The position numbers and the translations under genes were made by a program. From NCBI RefSeq assembly GCF_020985305.1, contig NZ_CP087588.1:2530501-2594500 (forward strand): DNA of 64,000 bases, read 5' to 3'. The notes beneath the pieces are model-generated. The model was not told the origin of the DNA and did not search any database. It saw only the letters and a program-made list of their open reading frames with translations. This DNA is from Croceicoccus sp. Ery15 (GTDB taxonomy: Bacteria; Pseudomonadota; Alphaproteobacteria; Sphingomonadales; Sphingomonadaceae). Below are positions 1 to 8,002 of this stretch, in pieces (the stretch's first letter is position 1; each line of letters opens with the position of its first letter).

Positions 1-408
1 GATGGCCCCGCCGTAGACAAGTACGCGTACCGCACTTTCCAGGCCCGCTCCTTTCCGGCGCATCACGAACAATTCGGTGGCCGCAGCCATGAGAAACAAG
101 GCGATCGGGAAGTGGATCGTTGCCGGATGCAGCTTCTTCAGTACGGCCATGACGCCGGTTTCACCCTCCTCCGCATGGCCACCGGCTTCGTCATGGCCTC
201 CACTTGCTTCGTCGTGCCCGGCTGAGGGCTCGCCGGCCGCTCCGCCGTCGCCCATCTGCGCCATGGCCGCCTGGTCGGGCGCATCGCCATTGGTGACAGC
301 AGGTGCGGCGCTCGTCTCTTCGCCGTGCTTTTCGTCGCCATGAGCCTGAACGGGTCCGACGAAGAGCAGGCTTGCGGCGAGCAGCGCCAAGAATGAGGGG
401 GCTTTCAT
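1..408 (-). CDS. DUF2231-type membrane protein, 3' end beyond the window
   Basis: The reading frame starts at an ATG at 406-408 and is still open at base 1, so only the first 136 residues are visible. Residues 1-22 form a signal peptide ending in VQA. Residues 23-86 are a low-complexity stretch rich in His, Glu, Gly and Ala (GHDEASGGHDEAGGHAE), plausibly a metal-binding or disordered periplasmic arm. From residue 93 the sequence LHPATIHFPIALFLMAA begins a membrane segment typical of DUF2231 proteins, which are often found near heme and copper genes. A candidate ECF promoter lies about 50 nt upstream. The function is unknown; a role in the metal island is inferred from context. Confidence 0.7.
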   Translation of the reverse strand, partial: MKAPSFLALLAASLLFVGPVQAHGDEKHGEETSAAPAVTNGDAPDQAAMAQMGDGGAAGEPSAGHDEASGGHDEAGGHAEEGETGVMAVLKKLHPATIHFPIALFLMAAATELFVMRRKGAGLESAVRVLVYGGAI

Positions 409-456
409 GTCTCGTATGTCTCCCGACCCTGCAGTTAAAGTGCGACCTATGTGCCT

Positions 457-482
457 GATACGCACCGCAGCCGCCTGCCCCT
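457..482 (-). promoter_or_regulatory. Candidate ECF-type promoter for the DUF2231 gene
   Basis: On the minus strand AGGGG (482-478) is followed after 15 nt by CGTATC (462-457). The same AGGGR-N15-CGTA arrangement occurs at three other positions in this island, each 30-50 nt before a start codon. Here the start codon is 48 nt downstream. This is pattern matching by eye; the assignment to the local ECF sigma factor is inferred. Confidence 0.4.
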
Positions 483-639
483 CACATAAATTTGATGGTA
501 TTGGCGCGACAGATGTGCGTCCGCCGTATCATGTCTGATGGCGGCACCATCGCGATTGTCGAACGCACTCGGCTCCTGGCCCCGTTCGGCCTGACGAACG
601 GGGTTAAGGCGTTCGCCCACGCGCATTAGCCCCATGGGC

Positions 640-1371
640 TCAGGCGAGTTTGCTCTTCTTTGTGCGACGACGCAGCCGCGGCATCCGGTTCGCAAGCAGG
701 ACGAAACCCGACAGGGCTATGATCGTACCGCCAATGCCGAACAGCAGAAGCCACCAACTGTTGATGCGATCGCGCTCGGTCCAGTCCATGATGTGCAGGC
801 CCCAGATGAAATCGAACAGGCGCCAAGTATCACTACGCGCCGCCCCGAGGGTACCGCTGCTGGCATCGATGTAGAGGCGCGTCGAAGCCTCGTCAGCATA
901 GGTGACCTGCCAGGCCGGAAAAGGGCCGCGAAACTCGGTTCCGATGGGGTCATCGACGATCCGTGCGGCCTCGATGGTCGTGCGCGGCCCGGTCCATGCG
1001 CGCAAGGCGATGGATTTTGCCGTTGCCGCCGAGATGGGGGAGAGTTTACGCCCAGTCACCGGATCGTGGAGGCTCACGCTACCGTCAACCTTGCGGACCT
1101 CGGTCACGGCATCGCCGTCGAGCGAACGTGTCGTTACCGCTGCAAGAGTACCGTCGTTTGCGACCCAGGCCGGGAGCGGGGCATCGGCGGGCAGCGCCTC
1201 TTGTTCACGCGAAACGACATGTTCGGAGCGAACTTCTTCCAGGTCGAGAAACGACATGAGGGCGCCGGTTCCCATCCACAAGAGAACCTGGACACCGACG
1301 AAAATCGCCAGCCATTTGTGGATCTTGCTGCCGAGCACATGCAGGCGCAGCTTCAGCGACGGCGTTGCCAA
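640..1371 (-). CDS. PepSY domain membrane protein
   Basis: This 243-residue protein has one membrane segment near residues 17-40 (KWLAIFVGVQVLLWMGTGAL), a periplasmic stretch of about 170 residues, and a second membrane segment near 212-232 (WWLLLFGIGGTIIALSGFVLL) followed by a basic Arg/Lys-rich tail. That layout matches the short PepSY-associated TM proteins found with copper and iron genes, some of which act as reductases or inhibitors of periplasmic enzymes. It is the last gene of the copA-copB operon on the minus strand, 27 nt after the DUF4440 gene. No heme ligands can be assigned with confidence. The family call is fairly secure; the role is not known. Confidence 0.7.
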   Translation of the reverse strand: MATPSLKLRLHVLGSKIHKWLAIFVGVQVLLWMGTGALMSFLDLEEVRSEHVVSREQEALPADAPLPAWVANDGTLAAVTTRSLDGDAVTEVRKVDGSVSLHDPVTGRKLSPISAATAKSIALRAWTGPRTTIEAARIVDDPIGTEFRGPFPAWQVTYADEASTRLYIDASSGTLGAARSDTWRLFDFIWGLHIMDWTERDRINSWWLLLFGIGGTIIALSGFVLLANRMPRLRRRTKKSKLA

Positions 1372-1398
1372 CCGGTGCTACCTCTTCGAAAGCCGTAA

Positions 1399-1917
1399 TC
1401 AGTTGCGCGGCGCGCGCGACGAGGAATGGTACTGGACGATTCTCCACCCGTCCGCATCGTGAGCAAGCACCGATGTCGCCACGCCGTCGCGCTCGATCAC
1501 CCGGCCATCGCTAAGTTCGATGCGATAGCCATACGTCTCATAGGCATGGGCCATGTGCCCCATCCGGGTGACGGTCAGCGTGGGGTCGGTAAAGGTGAAG
1601 CTCACAATCGCGTCGAGCTCGGGGCCCAAATGGTGCTCCATGTAATTGGCAAAGCTTCCTTCGGCCTTGCCATTCTCGAAGATCGCCGACTCCTCGGCGA
1701 AGAGCGCGCGCATTGCCTGCGCGTCGCGCGCTTCAAGAGCGGTGCGATAGGCCTTGAGGGTTTCTTCAGCGCCCGCGACATCGTCCGCCGAAGCGTCCAT
1801 CGCGTGCATCTGATGGTTCGCATGGGAAGAGTGGTCCATCTGCTGCGCGAAGGCTGGCAGCGGTATCAGCGTGGCAACAAGCGCAGTCGCCGCGATGCGT
1901 GTCAAAGTCTTGGTCAT
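1399..1917 (-). CDS. Exported DUF4440/SnoaL-like (NTF2-fold) protein
   Basis: The 172-residue product begins with a clear signal peptide (MTKTLTRIAATALVATLIPLPAFA) and then a short His/Met-rich segment (MDHSSHANHQMHAMD) resembling the copper-binding stretches of CopA and CopB. Residues 45-170 (AEETLKAYRTALEARDAQAMRALF ... DGWRIVQYHSSSR) have the pattern of a DUF4440 NTF2-like domain, ending in the usual W-R-I-x-x-x-H-x-S motif. It lies between copB and the PepSY gene in one operon. A periplasmic copper-related role is inferred from context and the Met/His segment; the ligand or reaction is unknown. Confidence 0.7.
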   Translation of the reverse strand: MTKTLTRIAATALVATLIPLPAFAQQMDHSSHANHQMHAMDASADDVAGAEETLKAYRTALEARDAQAMRALFAEESAIFENGKAEGSFANYMEHHLGPELDAIVSFTFTDPTLTVTRMGHMAHAYETYGYRIELSDGRVIERDGVATSVLAHDADGWRIVQYHSSSRAPRN

Positions 1918-1941
1918 GGAAGTTCTATCCTTTTTGAGATT

Positions 1942-3255
1942 TCAGAACCAGAATCGCACACCGACGACATAATTGGTGACGCTCGGATCCTCTCCGGCGG
2001 CCCGCGCAAAATCCGCGCTGTCGCCGATGCGCCATTCCTGGGAAACGCCGACATAGGGCGCGAATTCGCGTGCGAACTCGTAGCGAAGACGCAGACCTGC
2101 CTCGATCCGGTCGAGGCCAGCGCCAATGCCGAGTTCGGGAATATCCTGAGCGGAAAGTGCGATTTCGGCACGCGGTTGAAGGATCAGCCGCTGCGTGATG
2201 CGCTGATCAAGTTCGCCCTCAAAACGCGCCGTCACATCGCCCTTGGTGGAGACGAAGGCCGCGGCATCGACCTCGAACTGGTAAGGCGCGATCCCTTGGA
2301 TACCGATAACCGCGTGCGTGCGTTCCGGACCGGTCAGGTCCTGGCGAACACCCGCCTGGAAATCGAAGAAGGGCGCAATGGCGCGGCTCCAGAGCGCCTG
2401 GACCTCGGCGCCTTCTATGGTTTCGCCGAAGCTGCCCTCACCCTCGGACTTGAACCAGAATTTGTCGATGTCGCCGCCATAATATCCCTGGATGTCCCAC
2501 AGATATCCATCCTTCCCCTCGCGGGCGCGGTACTCGAGCCGGTCGCCCTGAAACCAGAAGCGCATTCCTCCGTCGGTCTCGCGGACAAGCTCGCGGCGCG
2601 CTTCGTTCATGGCTTCCTCGCCCCAGATGGCGACCGCCGCGCGCGCTGGGCCGCTCCCTGCTTCTGGAGGAGGCGGCAGCAGCGGGATATCATCGTCCGA
2701 GCCCATCTGCATCGCCGAATGGTCCATGCCCTGCCTGTCCTGCGAAGGCGTCTCCCCATGGTTCATCTGGCTGTGATCCATCTGCCCATGGTCCATCGAC
2801 GAACTGGCCTCCGCCTGACCCATCTCGCCGTGATTCATCTGCGAATGATCCATCGCGCCTTCGGCGGGCTTGCCCTGCGGCATCGAGCCGTGATCCATTC
2901 CTTCATGACTTTCGGGCGATGCCTGTGGACGGGCAGCGTCCACAGGCATTGTCATGCCAGAATGGCCATCCTGAGCGGTCATCGCACCATGATCCATGGT
3001 TGAGTGATCCATCTGCGAGCGGTCCATGGCGGCTTCAGGTTGAGCAGCCGGTTCGCATGCTCCATCTGCAACCGGATGCCCCATCGCGCGATGGCGCTCG
3101 GCTTCTTCCTCGCACTTCGTCTTCGCGTCAGCCTGCGCCTCGGCGCTTTGCTGCGGCTCCGCCGGCGAATGACCGGCATGCTGCGCCGCCGCGGGGAAGG
3201 CGAGAACTGAGCCGGCTGCGACCGATGCGAGCAGGCTGACAATACGAATTTTCAT
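1942..3255 (-). CDS. copB: Copper resistance outer-membrane protein CopB
   Basis: The 437-residue protein has a signal peptide (residues 1-24), then a long region to about residue 195 with repeated M-D-H-S/G-x-M motifs, a Met/His copper-binding pattern seen in CopB. The C-terminal 230 residues (from PARAAVAIWGEEAMNEARRELVRETDGGMRFWFQGDRLEYR to the final FWF) are the conserved CopB beta-barrel, ending in an aromatic residue as outer-membrane proteins do. CopB is thought to bind or sequester copper at the outer membrane together with CopA. The start codon overlaps the copA stop by 4 bp (ATGA), indicating translational coupling. Confidence 0.9.
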   Translation of the reverse strand: MKIRIVSLLASVAAGSVLAFPAAAQHAGHSPAEPQQSAEAQADAKTKCEEEAERHRAMGHPVADGACEPAAQPEAAMDRSQMDHSTMDHGAMTAQDGHSGMTMPVDAARPQASPESHEGMDHGSMPQGKPAEGAMDHSQMNHGEMGQAEASSSMDHGQMDHSQMNHGETPSQDRQGMDHSAMQMGSDDDIPLLPPPPEAGSGPARAAVAIWGEEAMNEARRELVRETDGGMRFWFQGDRLEYRAREGKDGYLWDIQGYYGGDIDKFWFKSEGEGSFGETIEGAEVQALWSRAIAPFFDFQAGVRQDLTGPERTHAVIGIQGIAPYQFEVDAAAFVSTKGDVTARFEGELDQRITQRLILQPRAEIALSAQDIPELGIGAGLDRIEAGLRLRYEFAREFAPYVGVSQEWRIGDSADFARAAGEDPSVTNYVVGVRFWF

Positions 3256-5060
3256 GCTTCGCTCCCGTCGGGATTGGCGACCGTGACGATCTGAAACATC
3301 CCGGCATGCATGTGGTAGAGAAGGTGACAGTGGAAGGCCCAGTCGCCCGGCTCGTCCGCCGTCAGGTCGAACTGCGCGCTGCCACCCGGCTGCAGGATTA
3401 CCGTGTGCTTGAGCGGTTGACGATCGGCCGGCGCGCCATTGACCAGCTCGAAGAAATGACCGTGCAAGTGAATGGGGTGCGCCATCATCGTGTCGTTGAC
3501 GAGCTTCACGCGCACGCGCTCGTTATAGGCGAAACGGATCGGCTCGTCTGAGACGGCGGAGAACTTCTTGCCGTCGAACGACCACATGTAGCGCTCCATA
3601 TTGCCGGTCAGATGAATTTCCATTCGCCGGGACGGCGTGCGGCCCTCGCGGTGTGGAGTCAGAGCGCGCAGCTTGCGATAGTCGAGCGTACGATGCGGCA
3701 CATCGGCGAGACCGATGCCGGGATCGCCCATGCGGTCGACCGGGTTCATCGAGACCATGTCGAGACCGGGCCCGACCTTCACATCGGGCGGCAGAAGCGA
3801 CGTGTCGCGCATCTGCATCCCCGACATGCCGGCCATGCCTGCCATCTCGGATTGGCCGGACGAACCATGATCCATCCCCGCCATGTCGCCGCCACTTCCG
3901 TGGTCCATGCCCGACATGCCGGCATCGCCAGACGAGCCGTGGTCCATGCCGCTCATGCCCATGTCGGCCATGGTCAGAAGCGGCGGATCGCGCAGCGGCG
4001 GAATGGCGGCGCGAGCGCCGGGTGCGCTCGCGAGTGTGGCAATACCCATGCCCGAGCGGTCCATCGACTCCGCGACCAGCGTGTAGGCTTGTTGCGCGCC
4101 CGGCGTCACGACGACGTCGTATGTCTCGGCCACACCGATCTGGAACTCGTCGACCTCCACCGGCTCGACGTTCTGCCCGTCCGCCTGAACGATGGTCATC
4201 GGCAGGCCGGGAATGCGAATATTGAAGAAGGTCATGGCGCCGGCATTGATGAAGCGCAGCCGCACGCGTTCGCCCGGGCGGAAGAGGTATTCCAGATTGT
4301 CGAGCGGGCCATGGCCGTTCAGAAGATAGGTATAAGCCGCGCTCGACACGTCGAGGATGTCCGTCGGCATCATGCGCATTTTCGCCCACATCCGGCGATC
4401 CTCGCCCGAAAGCGGGTAATCGTCGGTCCAGGTGTTCTGGTTGTAGTTGAAGTAGCCTTCGCCCTTCTTGAGCTTGTCGAAAATCGTGTGGGGCGACATT
4501 TCGCTGAATTCGCTCAGCACCACGATATATTCGCGGTCGGCCTGGACCGGATCGGGTCCGGCGGGGTCGACCACGATCGCGCCGTAATGCCCGGCCTGCT
4601 CCTGCAGGCCGCTATGCGAGTGCCACCAGTAGGTACCCGACTGGCGAACCGGAAACTCGGCGGTGAAGGTCTCTCCCGGTTTGACGCCGGGAAAGCTCAC
4701 GCCAGGCACTCCATCGAGCTGAAACGGCACGAGCAGACCGTGCCAGTGGATCGAGGTATCTTCCTCGAGCTGGTTATGGACATTGAGCCGGACGGTCGTG
4801 CCTTCCTGCAATCGCAACAGCGGACCGGGGATCGTGCCATTGACGGCGATCGCGCCGCCGCGCCTGTTGCCGGTCGCGAAGGCCGATCGGGCAACGGTGA
4901 GGTCGATATTGGGGCCGGATATCTCGTCCAGCCCCTTGCGGGCGTTACCTGCGAGGATGTCCGCGCCCCGTGCCCAGGCAGGCATCGCCCCGGCAAGGCC
5001 GAGCAGACCCATTCCTCCTGCTCCGGCTCCGAGAAACTTGCGTCGATTGACGGCGATCAT
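3252..5060 (-). CDS. copA: Periplasmic multicopper oxidase CopA (PcoA type)
   Basis: The 602-residue product carries a Tat signal (NRRKFLGAGAGG) and the four type-1/2/3 copper motifs of multicopper oxidases: HWHG near residue 100, HSHSG near 146, HPIHLHGHFFEL near 535 and HCHLLYHMHAGM near 580. A Met/Gly/Asp/His-rich insert (repeats of MSGMDHGS and MAGMDHGSS) lies near residues 365-420, as in CopA/PcoA, and probably binds extra copper. It oxidises Cu(I) and possibly phenolic ligands in the periplasm. It follows the ECF sigma gene after a 55-nt gap and is coupled to copB. The minus-strand operon with an ECF sensor upstream suggests metal-induced expression. Confidence 0.93.
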   Translation of the reverse strand: MIAVNRRKFLGAGAGGMGLLGLAGAMPAWARGADILAGNARKGLDEISGPNIDLTVARSAFATGNRRGGAIAVNGTIPGPLLRLQEGTTVRLNVHNQLEEDTSIHWHGLLVPFQLDGVPGVSFPGVKPGETFTAEFPVRQSGTYWWHSHSGLQEQAGHYGAIVVDPAGPDPVQADREYIVVLSEFSEMSPHTIFDKLKKGEGYFNYNQNTWTDDYPLSGEDRRMWAKMRMMPTDILDVSSAAYTYLLNGHGPLDNLEYLFRPGERVRLRFINAGAMTFFNIRIPGLPMTIVQADGQNVEPVEVDEFQIGVAETYDVVVTPGAQQAYTLVAESMDRSGMGIATLASAPGARAAIPPLRDPPLLTMADMGMSGMDHGSSGDAGMSGMDHGSGGDMAGMDHGSSGQSEMAGMAGMSGMQMRDTSLLPPDVKVGPGLDMVSMNPVDRMGDPGIGLADVPHRTLDYRKLRALTPHREGRTPSRRMEIHLTGNMERYMWSFDGKKFSAVSDEPIRFAYNERVRVKLVNDTMMAHPIHLHGHFFELVNGAPADRQPLKHTVILQPGGSAQFDLTADEPGDWAFHCHLLYHMHAGMFQIVTVANPDGSEA

Positions 5061-5115
5061 AAAGGGCTCCTGACTTGGCGTTTACCGTTACTTACGCGCG
5101 CGCCCAGCCAACCCC

Positions 5116-5676
5116 TCAAAGTTTTTCGAAGCGCTCCTTCAGCCTGTTGCGCGCGCGATATACGCGGGTTTCGATCGCCTTTTCGGTCGTTCCGAGAAGA
5201 TCGGCCGCCTCGGCCTGGCTACGCCCCTCGATGGTCACGAGCACAAGCGCTTCGCGCAGCCTTACAGGCATTCGCGCGATCTCGGCCTGAACGAGATTGA
5301 GCTCTTCCCTGGAAACGGCCAACGCTTCAGGACCCGGCAAATCGTCGGCGATGGAATGGAGTTCGTCATCACCCGACAGTCCGAAAAAGCCCGCGACCTT
5401 GCGCCTGCGCAAACGGTCCCGGCAGCGGTTGAGGACGACGGTTGTCAGATAGGGTCCGATCGGCTTGTCCGGATCAAGCCGATGGCGCGTCAGCCACACC
5501 GAAGCGAGGCTGTCCTGAACAACGTCCTCGGCCTGAGAAGGAGAGGAAAGCATGCGTGTCCCGAGCGCGAGAAGCCGACCAGTTTCATGCTCGACGAGTT
5601 GGCTGAAAGCCCGCTTGTTTCCAGCCCTCGCCTGCGAAACAAGGGCCTCATCCGGATTGTCGCCCGCCCCCGACAT
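5116..5676 (-). CDS. ECF sigma factor (CnrH-like position)
   Basis: The 186-residue protein has the two ECF regions. Region 2 includes EDVVQDSLASVWLTRHRLD near residues 49-67, and region 4 includes the helix-turn-helix RSQAEAADLLGTTEKAIETRVYRARNRLKERF near the C-terminus. It directs RNA polymerase to a dedicated promoter set. The gene is third in an operon after a small single-TM protein and a CnrX-like sensor, the same order as cnrYXH of Cupriavidus, where the first two proteins hold the sigma factor inactive until metal is sensed. Target candidates are the four AGGGR-N15-CGTA sites in this window. Six bases separate it from the sensor gene. Confidence 0.88.
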   Translation of the reverse strand: MSGAGDNPDEALVSQARAGNKRAFSQLVEHETGRLLALGTRMLSSPSQAEDVVQDSLASVWLTRHRLDPDKPIGPYLTTVVLNRCRDRLRRRKVAGFFGLSGDDELHSIADDLPGPEALAVSREELNLVQAEIARMPVRLREALVLVTIEGRSQAEAADLLGTTEKAIETRVYRARNRLKERFEKL

Positions 5677-5682
5677 GGCGCT

Positions 5683-6117
5683 TCAGTCGCGAGGGTCGCG
5701 GGTCAAGGCGTCGGAGACCTTGCGGTCGAACTGGCGTTGCTGCTCGGGTTCGAGAATTTCGCGCATGTCGAAGACATGGCGCACCGTTGCTTTCTGCAGA
5801 TCGCCCATGCGTGCATGCACCTCGTCGATCGCGGCCGAGACCTCGGGACCGTACTCATGCTCGGTTTCCATCGCCTGGGCGAGCCGGGCATTGGCTGCAC
5901 GCGCCGATCCTTCGAACCGTGCCCTTTCGACAGCGAAACGAGCCTCGAGCGCATCGAGACGCTGCTCCTGGTCGGCCGTCAGGGTGAGTTCGTCGTGCAC
6001 GAAATCGTGGAGGCCGGAGCCAGCCTCGTGATTGGCCCAGCGGTCCGCGGCAATCGCGCCGAGGCATCCTGCAAGTGCTGCGAGAAGCACCGCGAGAACG
6101 ATATGCGTCGTCTTCAA
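5683..6117 (-). CDS. CnrX-like periplasmic heavy-metal sensor
   Basis: The 144-residue protein has an N-terminal membrane anchor (residues 5-24) and a helical periplasmic domain of the Spy/CpxP-related metal-sensor type. His37, His41, Glu58, His114 and Met118 are spaced exactly like the Ni/Co ligands His42, His46, Glu63, His119 and Met123 reported for CnrX of Cupriavidus. The start is TTG: an in-frame TAG lies two codons upstream and no ATG is available. A GGAG at 9 nt spacing within the end of the preceding gene supports it. By analogy it would transmit metal binding to the upstream anti-sigma protein. Which metal it senses here is unknown, although the adjacent genes are for copper. Confidence 0.8.
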   Translation of the reverse strand: MKTTHIVLAVLLAALAGCLGAIAADRWANHEAGSGLHDFVHDELTLTADQEQRLDALEARFAVERARFEGSARAANARLAQAMETEHEYGPEVSAAIDEVHARMGDLQKATVRHVFDMREILEPEQQRQFDRKVSDALTRDPRD

Positions 6118-6120
6118 ACC

Positions 6121-6417
6121 CTATTGCTCCACATGGAGGAGCGCCGATGGGGACAGCTGTTCGCCCAGGATAAGACTCTCGCCAAATGACGCGGAAGACG
6201 TGCCATAGCCGCCGGGCCAACCGCTCGTTCCGGCGCCAGCTCCAAGCCCGACGACGAACAGACCGACGAACAGAGCCGTCCGGCGGCGTCGGTCGGCGAT
6301 TTCGCCAAGCTGTCCGGCGCGCTGCCAAACGCCATCCATGAAGTCGGCGGGGACCTCGCTGGTGCCGGTGGCGGAAAGGGTTCCGAGCACCGCATCAAGA
6401 GAGTGATTGTCACGCAT
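6121..6417 (-). CDS. Small single-TM protein, probable anti-sigma factor (CnrY-like position)
   Basis: The ATG at 6417 gives a 98-residue protein (MRDNHSLDAVLGTL...) with an N-terminal cytoplasmic part of about 43 residues, basic residues RRRR before one membrane helix (TALFVGLFVVGLGAGAG), and a short periplasmic tail. An in-frame upstream start would add only 17 arginine-rich residues and is less likely; an AGGAG lies upstream of the chosen ATG. The size, topology and position before the CnrX-like sensor and sigma factor fit an anti-sigma factor such as CnrY. No sequence motif proves this; the call rests on operon order and topology. Confidence 0.6.
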   Translation of the reverse strand: MRDNHSLDAVLGTLSATGTSEVPADFMDGVWQRAGQLGEIADRRRRTALFVGLFVVGLGAGAGTSGWPGGYGTSSASFGESLILGEQLSPSALLHVEQ

Positions 6418-6447
6418 CCGAAAAACTCCTGTGGGTTGCACGTGTCC

Positions 6448-6473
6448 TATACGCGCTCGCCTGCACAATCCCT
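6448..6473 (-). promoter_or_regulatory. Candidate ECF promoter of the sensor-sigma-copAB operon
   Basis: On the minus strand AGGGA (6473-6469), then 15 nt, then CGTATA (6453-6448), with the start codon about 30 nt downstream. It is placed back to back with a matching site at 6490-6515 on the other strand. This would make the ECF operon autoregulated. Found by visual comparison. Confidence 0.5.
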
Positions 6474-6489
6474 TAAACTTCTTTTTTTG

Positions 6490-6515
6490 AGGGAATGTCC
6501 ACCACCATACGTAAT
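6490..6515 (+). promoter_or_regulatory. Candidate ECF promoter of the methyltransferase-DUF411 operon
   Basis: AGGGA (6490-6494), 15 nt, CGTAAT (6510-6515), 35 nt before the ATG of the methyltransferase. The shared sequence with the divergent site includes GGGAATGT here versus GGGATTGT opposite, both followed by 11 nt and CGTAWW. Confidence 0.5.
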
Positions 6516-6550
6516 CGAGACGGGTCTGTCAGAATCGGGTCGAACCCGGG

Positions 6551-7255
6551 ATGAATGGAAACCAACTCGTGAGCAATATCACCGCACCTGAAGATCACGG
6601 CGAATTTACGCCTCTTCTTGGCAAGAGCTTTCTGACGCCGCTTTACGACCGGGCGATCGGTCTGTTCACCCGCGAACATCTCTGGCGCCAAAGGATTGTC
6701 GAAGAGCTGCACCTTGTCCCCGGCGACCGGGTGATCGATGTTGGCAGCGGAACCGGCACTCTTCTCAAGGCCTTGATGACGGATTGTCCGGAAGCGGGTC
6801 TGATCGGTGTCGAACCCGACCCGGATGCGCTCGCGCTTGCGCGGCGCAAGTTTGGCACGGGAGCCGATCTCGTGAAATGGCACAATGGCTTTCTCGAAAG
6901 CCTCAAGCTACCCGCAGGGTGGCAGCCGAACAAGATCGTCAGCAGCCTCGTCCTGCACCAGGTCCCCTTGCGCAAGAAGCAGACAATCCTGGAAACCATC
7001 GAAAGCTTGCTCGTGCCAGGCGGAACCGTGTTGATCTCCGATTATATGAAGCAGGATAGCCCACTCATGCGGAGCCTCTTCCGGGCGACCGTCCAGTCTC
7101 TTGACGGCATAAGCGACACGCAGCCCAGCGCCGACGGCGAAGTCGAAAAACTGTTCGCCGAAATCTTCACCGAGCCATGCCTGCTCCAACGGTTCCCGAC
7201 GGCAACCGGGACGATCTCGCTATGGCGCGGATACAAGAAAGGAATTGCACAATGA
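6551..7255 (+). CDS. Class I SAM-dependent methyltransferase
   Basis: The 234-residue protein has the SAM-binding motif VIDVGSGTGTLL at residues 61-72, an acidic residue after the next strand (GVEPDP), and the post-motif strand VSSLVLHQVPLRKKQTILETI, a pattern typical of UbiE-like class I methyltransferases that act on small molecules. The substrate cannot be read from the sequence. It is the first gene after a candidate ECF promoter and overlaps the DUF411 gene by 4 bp (ATGA), so the two are coupled and probably induced with the copper genes. Similar UbiE-like genes occur in metal-resistance clusters, but a metal-related role here is inferred. Confidence 0.82.
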   Translation: MNGNQLVSNITAPEDHGEFTPLLGKSFLTPLYDRAIGLFTREHLWRQRIVEELHLVPGDRVIDVGSGTGTLLKALMTDCPEAGLIGVEPDPDALALARRKFGTGADLVKWHNGFLESLKLPAGWQPNKIVSSLVLHQVPLRKKQTILETIESLLVPGGTVLISDYMKQDSPLMRSLFRATVQSLDGISDTQPSADGEVEKLFAEIFTEPCLLQRFPTATGTISLWRGYKKGIAQ

Positions 7256-7716
7256 ATTTGAAAAAGCCTTCGCTGCTCCGGCGATCGATTAGCGGCGCGG
7301 CCTTGCTCGTGCTGGCAGCCTGTTCGAACGTGGCTCAGGCAGCGACCTATACGATGTTCCGGGATCCAGGATGTGGGTGCTGTCTCAACTGGGCAGGCCA
7401 TGTCGAAGGCGGGATGAACACGAAGGTGGCATCGGTCGACAGCAACGACATGGCGGCGATCAAGACCGCGCGGGGCGTACCCCAAGAGTTATGGTCATGC
7501 CATACGATGGAGGTCGATGGATACATCATCGAAGGTCACGTGCCTGCAGAAGCCGTCGCCAAGCTTTTGCGCGAACGGCCCGCCGGCGTTGCCGGCCTCG
7601 CGGTTCCGGGAATGCCTCTGGGATCGCCCGGCATGGAGACCGGAAACCGGATCCAGCCTTACGACGTCATCGCCTTTGGCCCAACCGGACAGAGCGTCTT
7701 CGCGTCCTTTCCGTAA
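7252..7716 (+). CDS. DUF411 metal-binding protein
   Basis: Starting at the ATG that overlaps the previous stop, the product is 154 residues. It begins with a signal peptide ending near AAYSNVAQA-type small residues (LLVLAACSNVAQA, possibly a lipoprotein signal with Cys at the LAAC box). The DUF411 hallmark follows: MFRDPGCGCCLNWAGH with the CxCC cluster, then VPQELWSCHTMEVDGYIIEGHVPAEAV. This family is found with copper and silver resistance genes and is presumed to bind metal in the periplasm. It completes a two-gene operon with the methyltransferase; a strong hairpin lies about 95 nt downstream. Confidence 0.88.
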   Translation: MNLKKPSLLRRSISGAALLVLAACSNVAQAATYTMFRDPGCGCCLNWAGHVEGGMNTKVASVDSNDMAAIKTARGVPQELWSCHTMEVDGYIIEGHVPAEAVAKLLRERPAGVAGLAVPGMPLGSPGMETGNRIQPYDVIAFGPTGQSVFASFP

Positions 7717-7810
7717 GGGGGTGAAGCCACTCCATGCGTCGGCATGAAAGGTTGCAGGCGATGAGGACTAATTGCGGGAAGCGACACAGAAGCCTGTCGA
7801 ACTTCTCGCC

Positions 7811-7854
7811 GGGTCCGGGCTGGCTGCCCCCACAGTCCCGGACCCTTCCAATTT
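7811..7854 (+). terminator. Probable terminator after the DUF411 gene
   Basis: GGGTCCGGG (7811-7819) and CCCGGACCC (7837-7845) form a perfect 9-bp stem with a 17-nt loop, followed by TTCCAATTT, a weak U-rich tract. It lies between the DUF411 stop and the promoter of the next operon. Confidence 0.5.
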
Positions 7855-7928
7855 GTATGATTGCAGCACGCACGAAATAGGAGAAATGCGATAGTCAAAA
7901 GCTCGGTCAGAAATGCTGGATCTTTTTA

Positions 7929-7954
7929 AGGGGTGAACCTCTGCCCAACGTACT
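7929..7954 (+). promoter_or_regulatory. Candidate ECF promoter of the permease operon
   Basis: AGGGG (7929-7933), exactly 15 nt, then CGTACT (7949-7954), 48 nt before the permease start. It is preceded by a T-rich run like the sites at 6448-6473 and 6490-6515. Confidence 0.45.
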
Positions 7955-8002
7955 GCTTGTCGTGATGCTTCTCGGACGGGATGACATAGACAGGGGAAAG
8001 AC

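Noticed and set aside
1426..3003. Long plus-strand open frame (525 codons) opposite the DUF4440 and copB genes
   Set aside because: It is antisense to two well-supported genes, has no recognisable domain and arises from the GC-rich codon pattern.
3612..5300. 562-codon plus-strand frame opposite copA
   Set aside because: It is a mirror of the multicopper oxidase with His/Arg-rich meaningless sequence and no ribosome site.
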